From NCBI RefSeq assembly GCF_900112355.1, contig NZ_FOLM01000003.1:130274-194273 (forward strand): DNA of 64,000 nucleotides, written 5' to 3'. The DNA is from Streptomyces aidingensis. GTDB taxonomy: Bacteria; Actinomycetota; Actinomycetes; Streptomycetales; Streptomycetaceae. The translations under genes were made by a program, and so were the position numbers. Below the pieces are notes generated by a model. That model was not told the origin of the DNA, made no database searches, and saw nothing but the letters and a program-made list of their open reading frames with translations. The stretch's first letter is position 1, and the number at the start of each line of letters is the position of its first letter. Of the stretch, positions 43,495 through 51,864 are shown piece after piece.

Positions 43495-44352
43495 ATGCCA
43501 CCCACCACCGGGCCCGTCCGCCCCCCGGACCGGGCGCGCCGCCCCGCACACCCCCGGCCCGGCGCCCGCCCGGCCGGGCCGCACCCCGCCGCCACCGCGG
43601 CGGGGGCGGCCTCCCGCCGCCCGGTCACCGGGTCCGTCCATTCCTGGGACCTCTCGACCGGAGTGGACGGACCCGGTACCCGCTTCGTGGCCTTTCTGGC
43701 CGGCTGCCCGCTGTCCTGCCTGTACTGCCACAACCCCGACACCTGGTCGCTGCGCCGGGGCACCCGGACGGGGGCGGACCAGGTGGTGGCCGAGGCCGCC
43801 AAGTACCGCACCTTCATCCGGGCGGCCGGCGGCGGCGCCACCCTCAGCGGCGGCGAGCCGCTGCTCCAGCCGCTGTTCGCCGGGGAACTGCTCTCCCGTT
43901 TCAAGCACGGACTCGGCCTGCACACCGCCCTGGACACCTCCGGTTTCGTGGGTGCCCGGGCCCCCGACTCGCTGCTCGCCGACACCGATCTGGTGCTGCT
44001 GGACATCAAGTCCTGGGACCGGGACACCTATCGCCGGGTCACCGGCCGGGAACTCGCCCCCACCCTGGCCTTCGCCCGCCGGCTGGCCGATCTGGGCAAC
44101 GAGGTCTGGGTCCGCTTCGTGCTGGTCCCGGGCCTGACCGACGCCCCGGACAATATCGAGGGCGTCGCCGCCTTCGCCGCCTCCCTCGGCAACGTCTCCC
44201 GGGTGGACGTGCTGCCCTTCCACAAGCTGGGCGCCGCCAAGTGGGAGGCCCTGGGCAAGCGCTTCGTGCTGGCCGGCACCCCCTCTCCGGCGCCGGAGCA
44301 GGTGGCGGCGGCCCGGGCCCGCTTCGAGGCCCACGGCCTGTACGCGGTCTGA
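43495..44352 (+). CDS. pflA: Pyruvate formate-lyase activating enzyme PflA
   Basis: A radical SAM enzyme that installs the glycyl radical on PflB. The Cys-x3-Cys-x2-Cys cluster is Cys71, Cys75 and Cys78 (GCPLSCLYCHN), followed by the 'GGGATLSGGEPLLQP' SAM-binding region, 'HTALDTSGF', 'LLDIKSWD' and 'VDVLPFHKLGAAKW'. It is 285 residues; the first about 45 are a Pro/Ala/Arg-rich extension missing in E. coli PflA, whose sequence begins at the equivalent of 'GSVHSWDLSTGVDGPG'. No ATG or GTG exists closer to that point than the ATG at 43495, which has GAAAGG upstream, so the extension seems real. Confidence 0.95.
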   Translation: MPPTTGPVRPPDRARRPAHPRPGARPAGPHPAATAAGAASRRPVTGSVHSWDLSTGVDGPGTRFVAFLAGCPLSCLYCHNPDTWSLRRGTRTGADQVVAEAAKYRTFIRAAGGGATLSGGEPLLQPLFAGELLSRFKHGLGLHTALDTSGFVGARAPDSLLADTDLVLLDIKSWDRDTYRRVTGRELAPTLAFARRLADLGNEVWVRFVLVPGLTDAPDNIEGVAAFAASLGNVSRVDVLPFHKLGAAKWEALGKRFVLAGTPSPAPEQVAAARARFEAHGLYAV

Positions 44353-44414
44353 CCGTGCCTGTCACCTGTCACCTGTCGGCCCGGAACGGTGCTGCCGCGC
44401 CCCCGCCACGGGCC

Positions 44415-45350
44415 TCAGCCGCCGGCCGTGGCCTCCGGCACGGCCGCGCGGAACGCGGCGACGGCCGCGGAGACCGCGGGATGCCGGGCCGCGCCACCGC
44501 GGTGGGCGAGCAGCGTCCGGCGCCGCAGCGGCAGCCCGGTCAGCGTCACCGACGACGGCGGTCCCGCCGCCGCGCCGCCCGCCGCGCCGAGCAGCGGCAC
44601 CAGGGCGACGCCCTGGCCGGCCGCGACCAGATCCAGCACGGCGGCGAAGTCGTCCACCTGATGCCGGACCCGCGGGGTGAACCCGGCCGCCTGGCAGGCG
44701 CGCACGGTCATGGTGTGGCAGAGCGTTCCGGGGGCGGAGGTGATCCAGGGCGCCTCCCGCCGCCGCCCCAGCAGCGCCCCCAGCCGCCCGGCCTCCGCCT
44801 CCGTCACCGGTGCTGCCGTCTCGTCCTCCGCCAGGAACATCGGCTCCTCGTACAGCGGCTGCGCCGCCAGCCCCGGTTCCTCCGGCACCGGAACGAAGTC
44901 GTACTCATGGACCAGCGCCACATCCAGTTCCCCCGTGCGCAGCGCCCCGCCCACCTCGGCCGGAACGATCTCGCGCACCATCGGTTCGAGCCCTGGGTGA
45001 CGTTCCGCCAGCCCGGCCAGCGCCGGAAGCACGACCGGCCGGGTCGCGCTCGGGAATGTCCCGATCCGCAGCGGACCGGCCAGGCCGCGGCGGCTGTCGG
45101 CCAGTTCGGCCGCCGCCCGCTCCAGGCGTTCCAGCACGGCCTCGGCATGGCGCACCAGATTCCGGCCCGCCGGGGTGAGCACCACCCGGCGGCCGGTGCG
45201 CTCCAGCAGCGGAACACCCGCCTCCCGTTCCAGGACGGAGAGCTGCTGGGAGACCGCGGACGGCGTGAACGCCAGGGCCTGGGCGACGGCGGCTATGGTG
45301 CCGCGCAGCGACAGCTCCCGCAGCAGGCGCAGACGCCGGACATCAAGCAT
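44415..45350 (-). CDS. LysR-family transcriptional regulator
   Basis: A 311-residue regulator. It has an N-terminal winged HTH (residues 1-60, 'RRLRLLRELSLRGTIAAVAQ', 'TPSAVSQQLSVLEREAG', 'LLERTGRRVVLTPAG') and a C-terminal periplasmic-binding-like effector domain (about 90-295). It is divergent from the DapA-like gene with only a short intergenic region. In LysR systems this arrangement usually means control of the divergent gene and autoregulation. The effector is unknown. Confidence 0.93.
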   Translation of the reverse strand: MLDVRRLRLLRELSLRGTIAAVAQALAFTPSAVSQQLSVLEREAGVPLLERTGRRVVLTPAGRNLVRHAEAVLERLERAAAELADSRRGLAGPLRIGTFPSATRPVVLPALAGLAERHPGLEPMVREIVPAEVGGALRTGELDVALVHEYDFVPVPEEPGLAAQPLYEEPMFLAEDETAAPVTEAEAGRLGALLGRRREAPWITSAPGTLCHTMTVRACQAAGFTPRVRHQVDDFAAVLDLVAAGQGVALVPLLGAAGGAAAGPPSSVTLTGLPLRRRTLLAHRGGAARHPAVSAAVAAFRAAVPEATAGG

Positions 45351-45421
45351 CGGCTCAGCTTACGCATACCGCCGGAAAAGCGAACTGGACCTGAATGATT
45401 CCCCGCCCCCACCCTCGTCCC

Positions 45422-46456
45422 ATGACACCGACGACACCACCGCCCAACGCCCCTCCCGGCAGCGCGGTCAGGCCCGTACTGCCGTCCCCGTCCCGGCGGA
45501 CCGCCGCCCTGCACGGCGTCCACGTCCCGCTGGTCACGCCCTTCACCGCCGGGGGCGAGCTCGCCACGGACGCCCTGGAGGAGCTGGCCCACTCCGTGCT
45601 GGACGCGGGCGCCACCGGAATCGTCGCGCTGGGCACCACCGCCGAGGCCGCCACTCTCGACCCGGCCGAGCGGGCGGCGGTCACGGAGGTCTGCGCCCGG
45701 GTCTGCCACGAGCGAGACGTCCCGCTGACCGTCGGCACCGGCGGCAACGACACCCGGGCCACCGAACGCGCCCTGGCGGCACTCGCCGCTCAGGCGCCGC
45801 AGGCCACCGCGGCCCTGGTACCGGTGCCGCACTTCACCCGCCCCTCCGCCGCCGGGGTGCTCGCCCACTTCGCCCGCCTGGCCGCCGGCAGCCCGCTGCC
45901 GCTGGTCGTCTACCACATCCCCTACCGCACCGGGCAGCCGCTCGATGCCCCCGCGCTGCGTGAACTGGCCACCCTGCCCGGCATCGCCGGCATCAAGCTG
46001 GCCCCGGGCCGGATCGACGAACAGACGGTCGCCTTCCTCGGCGAGCTGCCGCCCGGCTTCGCGTTGCTCGCCGGGGACGACGTCCTGCTCTCCCCGCTGC
46101 TGGCGCTCGGCGCGACGGGCGGCATCCTGTCCTCCGCGCACCTGGCCACCGGCCGGTTCGCGGAACTGGCCGCCGCCTGGCGCCGCGGCGACCCGGCCCG
46201 GGCCCGCCCGCTGGGGCACGCGCTGGCCCGGCTCTCCGCGGCGCTGTTCCGCGAGCCCAACCCGGCCGTGGTCAAGGGGGTCCTGCACGCCCAGGGCCGC
46301 ATCCCCACCCCCGACGTCCGCCTCCCCCTCCTCCCGGCCTCCCCGGCCGCCGTGACCGCCGCCCTCCGGCACCTCACCCGGCTCGGCCCCACCCACCCGC
46401 TCCCGCTCCCCGCCCCGCCCGCCCACCCCGGGTCTCCAGCGGCCCTGACCGGCTAG
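45422..46456 (+). CDS. DapA/NAL-superfamily aldolase (dihydrodipicolinate synthase-like)
   Basis: A 344-residue TIM-barrel class I aldolase. Features: 'GVHVPLVTPFTAGGELATDA' (32-51), 'LGTTAEAATLDPAER' (the GTTGE-like motif as GTTAE), Tyr164 of 'VVYHIPYRTG' and the Schiff-base Lys192 in 'IAGIKLA'. Real DapA has GTTGE; here GTTAEA, plus an extra Pro-rich N-terminal 28 residues and Pro-rich tail, suggest a paralogue acting on another keto acid rather than lysine synthesis. The ATG at 45422 is preferred; an ATG at 45395 would add nine residues. The divergent LysR regulator probably controls it. Confidence 0.85.
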   Translation: MTPTTPPPNAPPGSAVRPVLPSPSRRTAALHGVHVPLVTPFTAGGELATDALEELAHSVLDAGATGIVALGTTAEAATLDPAERAAVTEVCARVCHERDVPLTVGTGGNDTRATERALAALAAQAPQATAALVPVPHFTRPSAAGVLAHFARLAAGSPLPLVVYHIPYRTGQPLDAPALRELATLPGIAGIKLAPGRIDEQTVAFLGELPPGFALLAGDDVLLSPLLALGATGGILSSAHLATGRFAELAAAWRRGDPARARPLGHALARLSAALFREPNPAVVKGVLHAQGRIPTPDVRLPLLPASPAAVTAALRHLTRLGPTHPLPLPAPPAHPGSPAALTG

Positions 46457-46488
46457 GCGTCGCGCGCCGCCGGCCGTCCCGGGAACAA

Positions 46489-46806
46489 GTGGTGGTGGGG
46501 TGGGAGGTGGTGGCCGCGCCCGGCCGGCCCGTCGCGCTGATCCACGACCGGCAGAGCGTGCTCACCGAGCAGCGGGTGGCCCGGCTGTGCGGGACCGCCG
46601 GAGTGGGCAGCCTGGTGCTGGTGAACTCGCTGGACGATCCCCGGGTGCAGCCGGCGGACTTCCTGGCCGGAGTGGCCAGGAAGATCGCCTCCGACGAGCT
46701 CAACGGGCGCGGTGACGCCGTGCTCACCTCGCTGCTGCGCCCCTATGTCGATCCGGGCTCGGTCCGGGGCGACGAGCGGAGCCGGGCGCGGCTCGCTCAC
46801 CGGTAG
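46489..46806 (+). pseudogene. C-terminal remnant of a DUF3800-like protein
   Basis: About 105 codons starting at a GTG without ribosome site. The sequence 'VALIHDRQSVLTEQRVARL', 'LVLVNSLDDPRVQPADFLAGVARKIASDEL' and 'LLRPYVDPGSVRGDERSRAR' matches the end of streptomycete DUF3800-type (RNase H-like fold) proteins of roughly 250 residues. The N-terminal part is missing upstream, where the DapA-like gene ends. It is probably a truncated, non-functional gene; it ends close to the convergent acyl-CoA dehydrogenase gene. Confidence 0.6.
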
Positions 46807-46851
46807 AGACCCGCCGGGCTCCGGGGCCGGGCCGCCCGTCCGGCCCCTCGG

Positions 46852-48546
46852 TCAGCCGGCGGCCGGACGCGCGCGGTCCACCAGGGCGGCCAGGTCGGCG
46901 CCGGCCGGCAGGGTGCCGAAGGCGGTGCCCCACTCGCCGCCCAGCCGGGAGGCGCAGAAGGCGTCCGCGACGGCCGCCGGGGCGTGCTGGACCAGCAGGG
47001 CCCCTTGCAGCACCAGCGCGAAGCGTTCGGCGAGCAGCCGGGCCCGGCTCTCGATGCCGTCCAGGTCGGAGAGCAGGGCGAGCAGGTCCTTGATGGCCGC
47101 GTCCAGCCGGTGGTCGGCGCCGGCCGCCTGCCCGACCTCGGTGAGGTAGGCGTTCAGCGCCGGCGGCTCGTTGCGCAGCGCCCGCAGCAGGTCCAGGGCC
47201 TGGACATTGCCCGAGCCCTCCCAGATCGAGTTGAGCGGCGACTCGCGCAGCAGCCGCGGCATGCCGGAGTCCTCGACATAGCCGTTGCCGCCCAGGCACT
47301 CCAGCGCCTCGGCCACCAGCGGAGTGCAGCGCTTGGTGACCCAGTACTTGGCGGCCGGCAGCGCCAGGCGGAGCAGATGGCGGTCCTGGGCCCGCCCGGC
47401 CGCCGCGCCGTCCCAGGCGGCGGCCAGCCGCAGCATCAGCGCGGTCGCGGCCTCCGACTCCACGGCCAGATCGGCCAGCACATTGCGCATCAGCGGCTGC
47501 CGGTCCAGCGGGGCGCCGAAGGCCCGGCGGTGGGTGCAGTGGTGGACGGCCTGGGCCAGGGCCTGGCGCATCACGGCCGCCGAGCCGGTGACGCAGTCCA
47601 GCCGGGTGGCGGCCACCATCTCGATGATGGTGGCCACCCCGCGCCCCTCCGGCCCGACCCGGCGGGCCCAGGTGGTGCCGTCGAACTCGATCTCGGCGGA
47701 GGCGTTGGACCGGTTGCCCAGCTTGTCCTTGAGCCGCTGGATGCGGAAGGGGTTGCGGCTGCCGTCGTCCAGGACGCGGGGGACCAGGAAGCAGGTCAGG
47801 CCGTCCGGGGCCTGGGCCAGCACCAGGAAGAGGTCGCACATCGGGGCCGAGCAGAACCACTTGTGGCCGGTGAGGGCGTAGCCGCCGGGCTCGGCCAGCG
47901 GCTCGGCGCGGGTGGTGTTGGCCCGCACGTCCGATCCGCCCTGCTTCTCGGTCATGCCCATCCCGGCCAGAATGCCCGGCTTGGCACCGGCCGGCCGGTC
48001 CAGCCCGGGGGAGTAGCTGCGGGAGGCCAGCAGCGGCCGGTAGCGGGCGGCCAGCTCCGGCTCGGCGCGCAGCGCCGGCACCGCGGCGTGCGTCATGGAC
48101 ACCGGGCAGCCGTGCCCGGCCTCGGCCTGGGACCACAGGAAGAATCCGGCGGTGCGCCGCACCTGCCCGTGCGGTCCGGACCCGGCGTCGGTCAGCCCGG
48201 CCGAGACCGCCCGGTCCAGCAGCCGGTGCCAGGCCGGGTGGAACTCCGCCTCGTCGATGCGGTGACCGTAGCGGTCGTGGGTGCGCAGCACCGGCGGATG
48301 CGCGTTGGCCAGCCGCCCCCATTCCTGGGCCTCGGCGGAGCCGGCCGCCCGGCCCAGCTCGGTGAGCCCGGACAGCACCTCGGCGGCCCCGTGCCCAGCC
48401 CCGCCGTTCTCCGGCCCGGTCCCCAGCCAGTGGGCCACGCCCTCGCGCAGGGCGGCGTCGGTGGTGAAGGCGTTGTAGTCGGTCAGGGGCGGGGGCTGAT
48501 TGGTGACCTGCTGCGTCGCGGCGGAGCGGACCGGGGGGAGAGACAT
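46852..48546 (-). CDS. AidB-like acyl-CoA dehydrogenase family protein
   Basis: A 564-residue FAD protein of the AidB branch of acyl-CoA dehydrogenases. It has an N-terminal 'NQPPPLTDYNAFTTDAALRE' typical of AidB, the flavin-binding 'GMGMTEKQGGSDVRANTT', 'LTGHKWFCSAPMCDLFLVL', 'RLKDKLGNRSNASAEIEF' and a C-terminal 'LECLGGNGYVEDSGMPRLLR', 'WEGSGNVQALDLLR'. E. coli AidB belongs to the adaptive response to alkylation damage, binds DNA and has little dehydrogenase activity. An Ada-AlkA fusion and ogt occur 7-9 kb away in this window. Its start lies only 11 bp from the divergent YihY gene. Confidence 0.9.
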   Translation of the reverse strand: MSLPPVRSAATQQVTNQPPPLTDYNAFTTDAALREGVAHWLGTGPENGGAGHGAAEVLSGLTELGRAAGSAEAQEWGRLANAHPPVLRTHDRYGHRIDEAEFHPAWHRLLDRAVSAGLTDAGSGPHGQVRRTAGFFLWSQAEAGHGCPVSMTHAAVPALRAEPELAARYRPLLASRSYSPGLDRPAGAKPGILAGMGMTEKQGGSDVRANTTRAEPLAEPGGYALTGHKWFCSAPMCDLFLVLAQAPDGLTCFLVPRVLDDGSRNPFRIQRLKDKLGNRSNASAEIEFDGTTWARRVGPEGRGVATIIEMVAATRLDCVTGSAAVMRQALAQAVHHCTHRRAFGAPLDRQPLMRNVLADLAVESEAATALMLRLAAAWDGAAAGRAQDRHLLRLALPAAKYWVTKRCTPLVAEALECLGGNGYVEDSGMPRLLRESPLNSIWEGSGNVQALDLLRALRNEPPALNAYLTEVGQAAGADHRLDAAIKDLLALLSDLDGIESRARLLAERFALVLQGALLVQHAPAAVADAFCASRLGGEWGTAFGTLPAGADLAALVDRARPAAG

Positions 48547-48557
48547 GTCGATACGTT

Positions 48558-49856
48558 ATGCGGGTGCACGCCCATGAGCCATCCCCGGAGCGCACGGGGG
48601 ACAACAGACCGGACACCGCCCCGGACGCGGCCCCGGACCCGGCCCCGGACCCGGCCCCGTCCGCGGCGGCCGGCGACGGCTCCTCCGGCCGGGCCCTGTA
48701 CCGCGATCTCCCCAAGCGCCGGCTGGTGTGGCTGCTCACCAAGGACACCGCGCTGTCCTGCGCCGAGCACCGGGTCGTCGGGATGGCCGCCGAGGCCGCC
48801 TTCTTCACCCTGCTCTCCCTGCCGCCGCTGCTGCTCGGCCTGGTGGGCCTGGTCAGCAGCCTGGACGCGGTGGCCGGCACCGACATCCTGGACTCCCTCC
48901 GCCGGGAGATCCTCGGCGCCTCCGACGCCCTGCTCTCCGACCGGGGCGTGCAGGAGGTGGTGCGCCCGCTGATCGACGACCTGACCCAGGGCCCCCGCCC
49001 CGATGTGATGTCCTTCGGCTTTCTGCTGGCGCTGTGGTCCGGCTCCCGGGCGGTCAATGTCTTCATCGGCACCATCACCGTGATGTACGGGCTGGAGGGC
49101 TACCGCAATCCCGCGGTCACCCGGCTGCTGGCCTTCTGCCTCTACGTGGTGGCCCTGCTGGCCGGGGCGCTGGTGGTGCCGGCCCTGGTGGTGGGCCCGG
49201 AACTGGCGGTGCGGGTGCTGCCGTTCCTCCAGGACCCGCTGCGGGTCCTGTACTGGCCGCTGGTGCTGCTGATCTGTGTGGGCTTCCTGACCACCCTCTA
49301 CCACGTCTCCGTACCGGTCCGCTCGCCCTGGCGGGAGGACGTCCCGGGCGCCCTGGTGGCCCTGGCGATCTGGGTGGCCTGCGCCTACGGGCTGCGGGTC
49401 TATCTGCGGACCACGGTGGAGGGGCAGAGCGTCTACGGCTCGCTGGCGGTGCCGGTGGCCATTCTGCTCTGGCTGGGTGTGTCCGCCTTCGCCGTGCTGG
49501 TGGGCGCCGCGCTGAACGCCGCCGTGGACCGGGTCTGGCCGACCGCCACCATCGCCGCCGCCCGTGCCGAGAACGACCGGGCCCGGGAGGCCGCGGCCAA
49601 GGCCATGCTGCGGGCGGTGGAGCAGCGCCGCAGCCGGGCGGAGAAATCCGGCGTCGCGGTCTCGGACTTCACCCAGGACGTGGTGCGGGTGGCGCGGAAG
49701 CTGGCCGGTACGCTGCGGCCGGGCGAGGTGCGCGCCCAGTTGCGCGCCGCCCGCAAGCGGCGGCGCGGCGAGGCCGGCAGGCGCCGGCGGGAGCGCCGCG
49801 GGAACGGCCCGGGGTCCCGGCGCGGGAGCAATCGGAAGGAGCGGTCCACGACGTGA
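48558..49856 (+). CDS. YihY/BrkB family integral membrane protein
   Basis: A 432-residue membrane protein with about six membrane segments (residues about 85-330). YihY/BrkB markers are 'VVGMAAEAAFFTLLSLPPLLLG', 'LLALWSGSRAVNVFIGTI', 'YGLEGYRNPAVTRLLAF', 'VGFLTTLYHVSVPVRSPW' and 'VYGSLAVPVAILLWLGVSAFAVLVGAALNA'. The N terminus is Pro/Asp/Ala filler and the C terminus (about 335-432) is basic and rich in Arg. The family was once called ribonuclease BN by mistake; the true role is unknown. Confidence 0.9.
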   Translation: MRVHAHEPSPERTGDNRPDTAPDAAPDPAPDPAPSAAAGDGSSGRALYRDLPKRRLVWLLTKDTALSCAEHRVVGMAAEAAFFTLLSLPPLLLGLVGLVSSLDAVAGTDILDSLRREILGASDALLSDRGVQEVVRPLIDDLTQGPRPDVMSFGFLLALWSGSRAVNVFIGTITVMYGLEGYRNPAVTRLLAFCLYVVALLAGALVVPALVVGPELAVRVLPFLQDPLRVLYWPLVLLICVGFLTTLYHVSVPVRSPWREDVPGALVALAIWVACAYGLRVYLRTTVEGQSVYGSLAVPVAILLWLGVSAFAVLVGAALNAAVDRVWPTATIAAARAENDRAREAAAKAMLRAVEQRRSRAEKSGVAVSDFTQDVVRVARKLAGTLRPGEVRAQLRAARKRRRGEAGRRRRERRGNGPGSRRGSNRKERSTT

Positions 49857-50053
49857 CATCCGGTCGTAATCTGGCCGCTGCCTGGGACGGAAGGTAGGCT
49901 GGGCACACTGCCGCCCATGCCGCTGTCAACTGCCCCCTACAGCGACCGTCTTGTCGGTGAGACGCGCGACAGCGGGCCGGGCCGGCCGCGAGGAGTGAGC
50001 GGTATTCAGCCCGCAGCGCCCCACCTGCCGGACTCACCCCAGGAGAAACGCCC
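49857..50053. other. Intergenic region, no gene seen
   Basis: About 200 bp between the YihY gene and the methyltransferase remnant. I see a possible -10 GGTAGGCT near 49890 and a GAGGAG near 49991, but no tRNA, hairpin of note or convincing small reading frame. Confidence 0.5.
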
Positions 50054-50383
50054 GTGACCGAAGACGCGCCGACGGCCGACGCGAAGCCGCTGCCGGATAC
50101 CGGCGGCACCGTTCCGCACTCCGCGCGGATATGGAACTACTGGCTCGGCGGCAAGGACAACTTCGAGACCGACCGGTTGGTGGGCGGCCGGTTCAGCGGT
50201 GCCTTCCCGGCGATTGCCGACGACGCCCCCGCGTACCGGCACTTCCCGGCCCGGGCGGGCATCCGGCAGTTCCCGGACCTCGGCGCGGGGCTGCCCACGG
50301 TGGGCAGCACCCATGAGCCGGAGCCGGGCCCGTTCCCGCCGGGGAATGCGCCTGCCCGCGGCGGAGCGGGGCGCACGGCATGA
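50054..50383 (+). pseudogene. N-terminal remnant of a DUF574 SAM-dependent methyltransferase
   Basis: About 109 codons from a GTG. The first 80 residues match the start of streptomycete SAM-dependent methyltransferases (PF04672/DUF574): 'SARIWNYWLGGKDNFETDRL', 'FPAIADDAPAYRH', then 'GIRQFPDLGAGLPTVGSTHE', the SAM motif I region. A small deletion removes the usual helix between 'AYRHF' and 'GIRQF', and after 'THE' the sequence becomes unrelated filler and stops. Full-length relatives have about 270 residues. It overlaps the next gene by ATGA, which may preserve translation of the regulator. Confidence 0.75.
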
Positions 50384-51303
50384 GCACACCGCAGGCGGTA
50401 CGCATCACACCGGCGCCCGGGCCGGCGGCCACGCCGCTGGGCATGCCGTCCCGCGCGCCGGGCCCGACCGTGCCCCGCATGGTGCTGGGCGCCCAGTTGC
50501 GCCGCCTCCGGGAGACCTGCGGGGTCACCTGCGAGGAGGCCGGCGAGGTGATCCGTGCCTCGCACTCCAAGATCAGCCGCCTGGAGATGGGCCGCACCGG
50601 GTTCAAGCTCCGGGACGTGGAGGATCTGCTGACCCTCTACGGCGTCACCGAGGCGGCCGACCGCGACACCCTGGTGGCGCTCGCCGCCCAGGCCAACCGG
50701 CCCGGCTGGTGGCACGCCTACCACGATGTGGTGCCGCGTCATCTGCATCAGTATCTGGGCCTGGAGCAGGCGGCCGAGGTGATCCGCAGCTACCAGCTCC
50801 AGTTCGTGCCCGGCCTGCTGCAGACCGAGGACTACGCCCGCGCGGTGCTCCGGCTCGGCCCGGACGGCGGTCACCAGGGCCGCACCGAACGGCGCCTGGA
50901 GCTGCGCATGCAGCGCCAGGCGGTGCTGGAGGGCGGCGCCCCGCCCCGGCTGTGGACGGTGATCGACGAGGCCGCGCTGCGCCGCGCGATGGGCGGGCGG
51001 CAGGTGATGCGCGCCCAGCTCGCGCATCTCATCGAGATGTCCCGGCGGCCGAATGTGACCGTGCAGGTGATGCCGTTCGCCGCGGGCGGGCATCCGGCGC
51101 TGAGCGGGTCGCTGACCGTGCTCCGGCTGCCCGGCGGCGAACTGCCGGACGTGGTCTTCCTGGAGCACGCCATGGGCGGCCACTACCTCGACAAGGCGGC
51201 CGAGGTGGAGCGCCACCGGCACATCATGAACCAGGTGGTGGTCAAGTCCGCGCCGGCCACCGAGACGCGGCAGATGCTGGCCCGTATCCGCGCCGAGCTC
51301 TGA
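50380..51303 (+). CDS. XRE-family regulator with DUF5753
   Basis: A 307-residue protein of the large streptomycete class with an N-terminal HTH_31 (about 38-95, 'LGAQLRRLRETCGVTCEEAGEV', 'SHSKISRLEMGRTG') and a C-terminal DUF5753 domain ('SYQLQFVPGLLQTEDYARAV', 'QVMPFAAGGHPALSGSLTVL', 'DVVFLEHAMGGHYLDK'). These regulators are often paired with a small DUF397 protein as a toxin-antitoxin-like pair (Scr1/Scr2). No DUF397 gene is next to it here. It overlaps the methyltransferase remnant by ATGA. Confidence 0.9.
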   Translation: MSTPQAVRITPAPGPAATPLGMPSRAPGPTVPRMVLGAQLRRLRETCGVTCEEAGEVIRASHSKISRLEMGRTGFKLRDVEDLLTLYGVTEAADRDTLVALAAQANRPGWWHAYHDVVPRHLHQYLGLEQAAEVIRSYQLQFVPGLLQTEDYARAVLRLGPDGGHQGRTERRLELRMQRQAVLEGGAPPRLWTVIDEAALRRAMGGRQVMRAQLAHLIEMSRRPNVTVQVMPFAAGGHPALSGSLTVLRLPGGELPDVVFLEHAMGGHYLDKAAEVERHRHIMNQVVVKSAPATETRQMLARIRAEL

Positions 51304-51351
51304 CCGGCCGGCGCCTCACCACGCCCCGCACGCGGAGCGCGCGTATGACGC

Positions 51352-51391
51352 CGGGCGGGGCGCGGCCGGGAGACGGCCGGCGCCCCGCCCG
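51352..51391. terminator. Terminator hairpin between convergent XRE and DUF1876 genes
   Basis: CGGGCGGGGCGCGGCCG pairs with CGGCCGGCGCCCCGCCCG with one bulge around a GGAGA loop. Confidence 0.7.
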
Positions 51392-51410
51392 CACCCGTAT
51401 TCCGGGTCCG

Positions 51411-51683
51411 TCACACCCGGACGTGTGCCGGCGTGTGCGTGACCTCCTCTATCTCGCCCTCGGCCTTGTGCAGAAGCTGGTGTGCCAGGTCGTTGAGAAG
51501 CCTGGCCGCGGCTATCTCCTCGCCCACCCGGGGCTGGTCCGGGTCGTCCGGATGCCGGTCCGCGTGTCCGTGCGCCCGCAGTTCCCGGCCGTCCGGCAGC
51601 CGGAGCAGCGCCGCGGCGCGGGTCTCCGACCCGATCTCGTTGAATTCCAGCTCGATGTGCCATCCGACGACAGCGTTCATCAT
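51411..51683 (-). CDS. DUF1876 family protein
   Basis: A 90-residue small acidic protein of the DUF1876 family. It reads 'WHIELEFNEIGSETRAAALLRLPDGRELRAHGHADRHPDDP' (dsRBD-like alpha-beta fold), ending in a helix 'EIAAARLLNDLAHQLLHKAEGEI'. Function is unknown. The ATG at 51683 has GGGAGG at 5-6 nt; an ATG three bases later is also possible. Confidence 0.88.
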   Translation of the reverse strand: MMNAVVGWHIELEFNEIGSETRAAALLRLPDGRELRAHGHADRHPDDPDQPRVGEEIAAARLLNDLAHQLLHKAEGEIEEVTHTPAHVRV

Positions 51684-51864
51684 GCTCACCTCCCGGTCGC
51701 TACTTATAGGGTGCTACGTCCTGCTTCGCCCCGAAAGCGGGGATGGCACGCGGGCGGCGCGGGAAAACGGATTGCCCCGGCGGGAAGCGGGCGCCTAGGC
51801 TCCTGCCCGGTCCTGCGGGACCACGGAAGGTGAATGAAGCGAGAACGGAAGGAGGTGGGGGGTC

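Noticed and set aside
49857..50053. Small RNA in the spacer after the YihY gene
   Set aside because: No terminator-like hairpin and only a weak -10-like hexamer.
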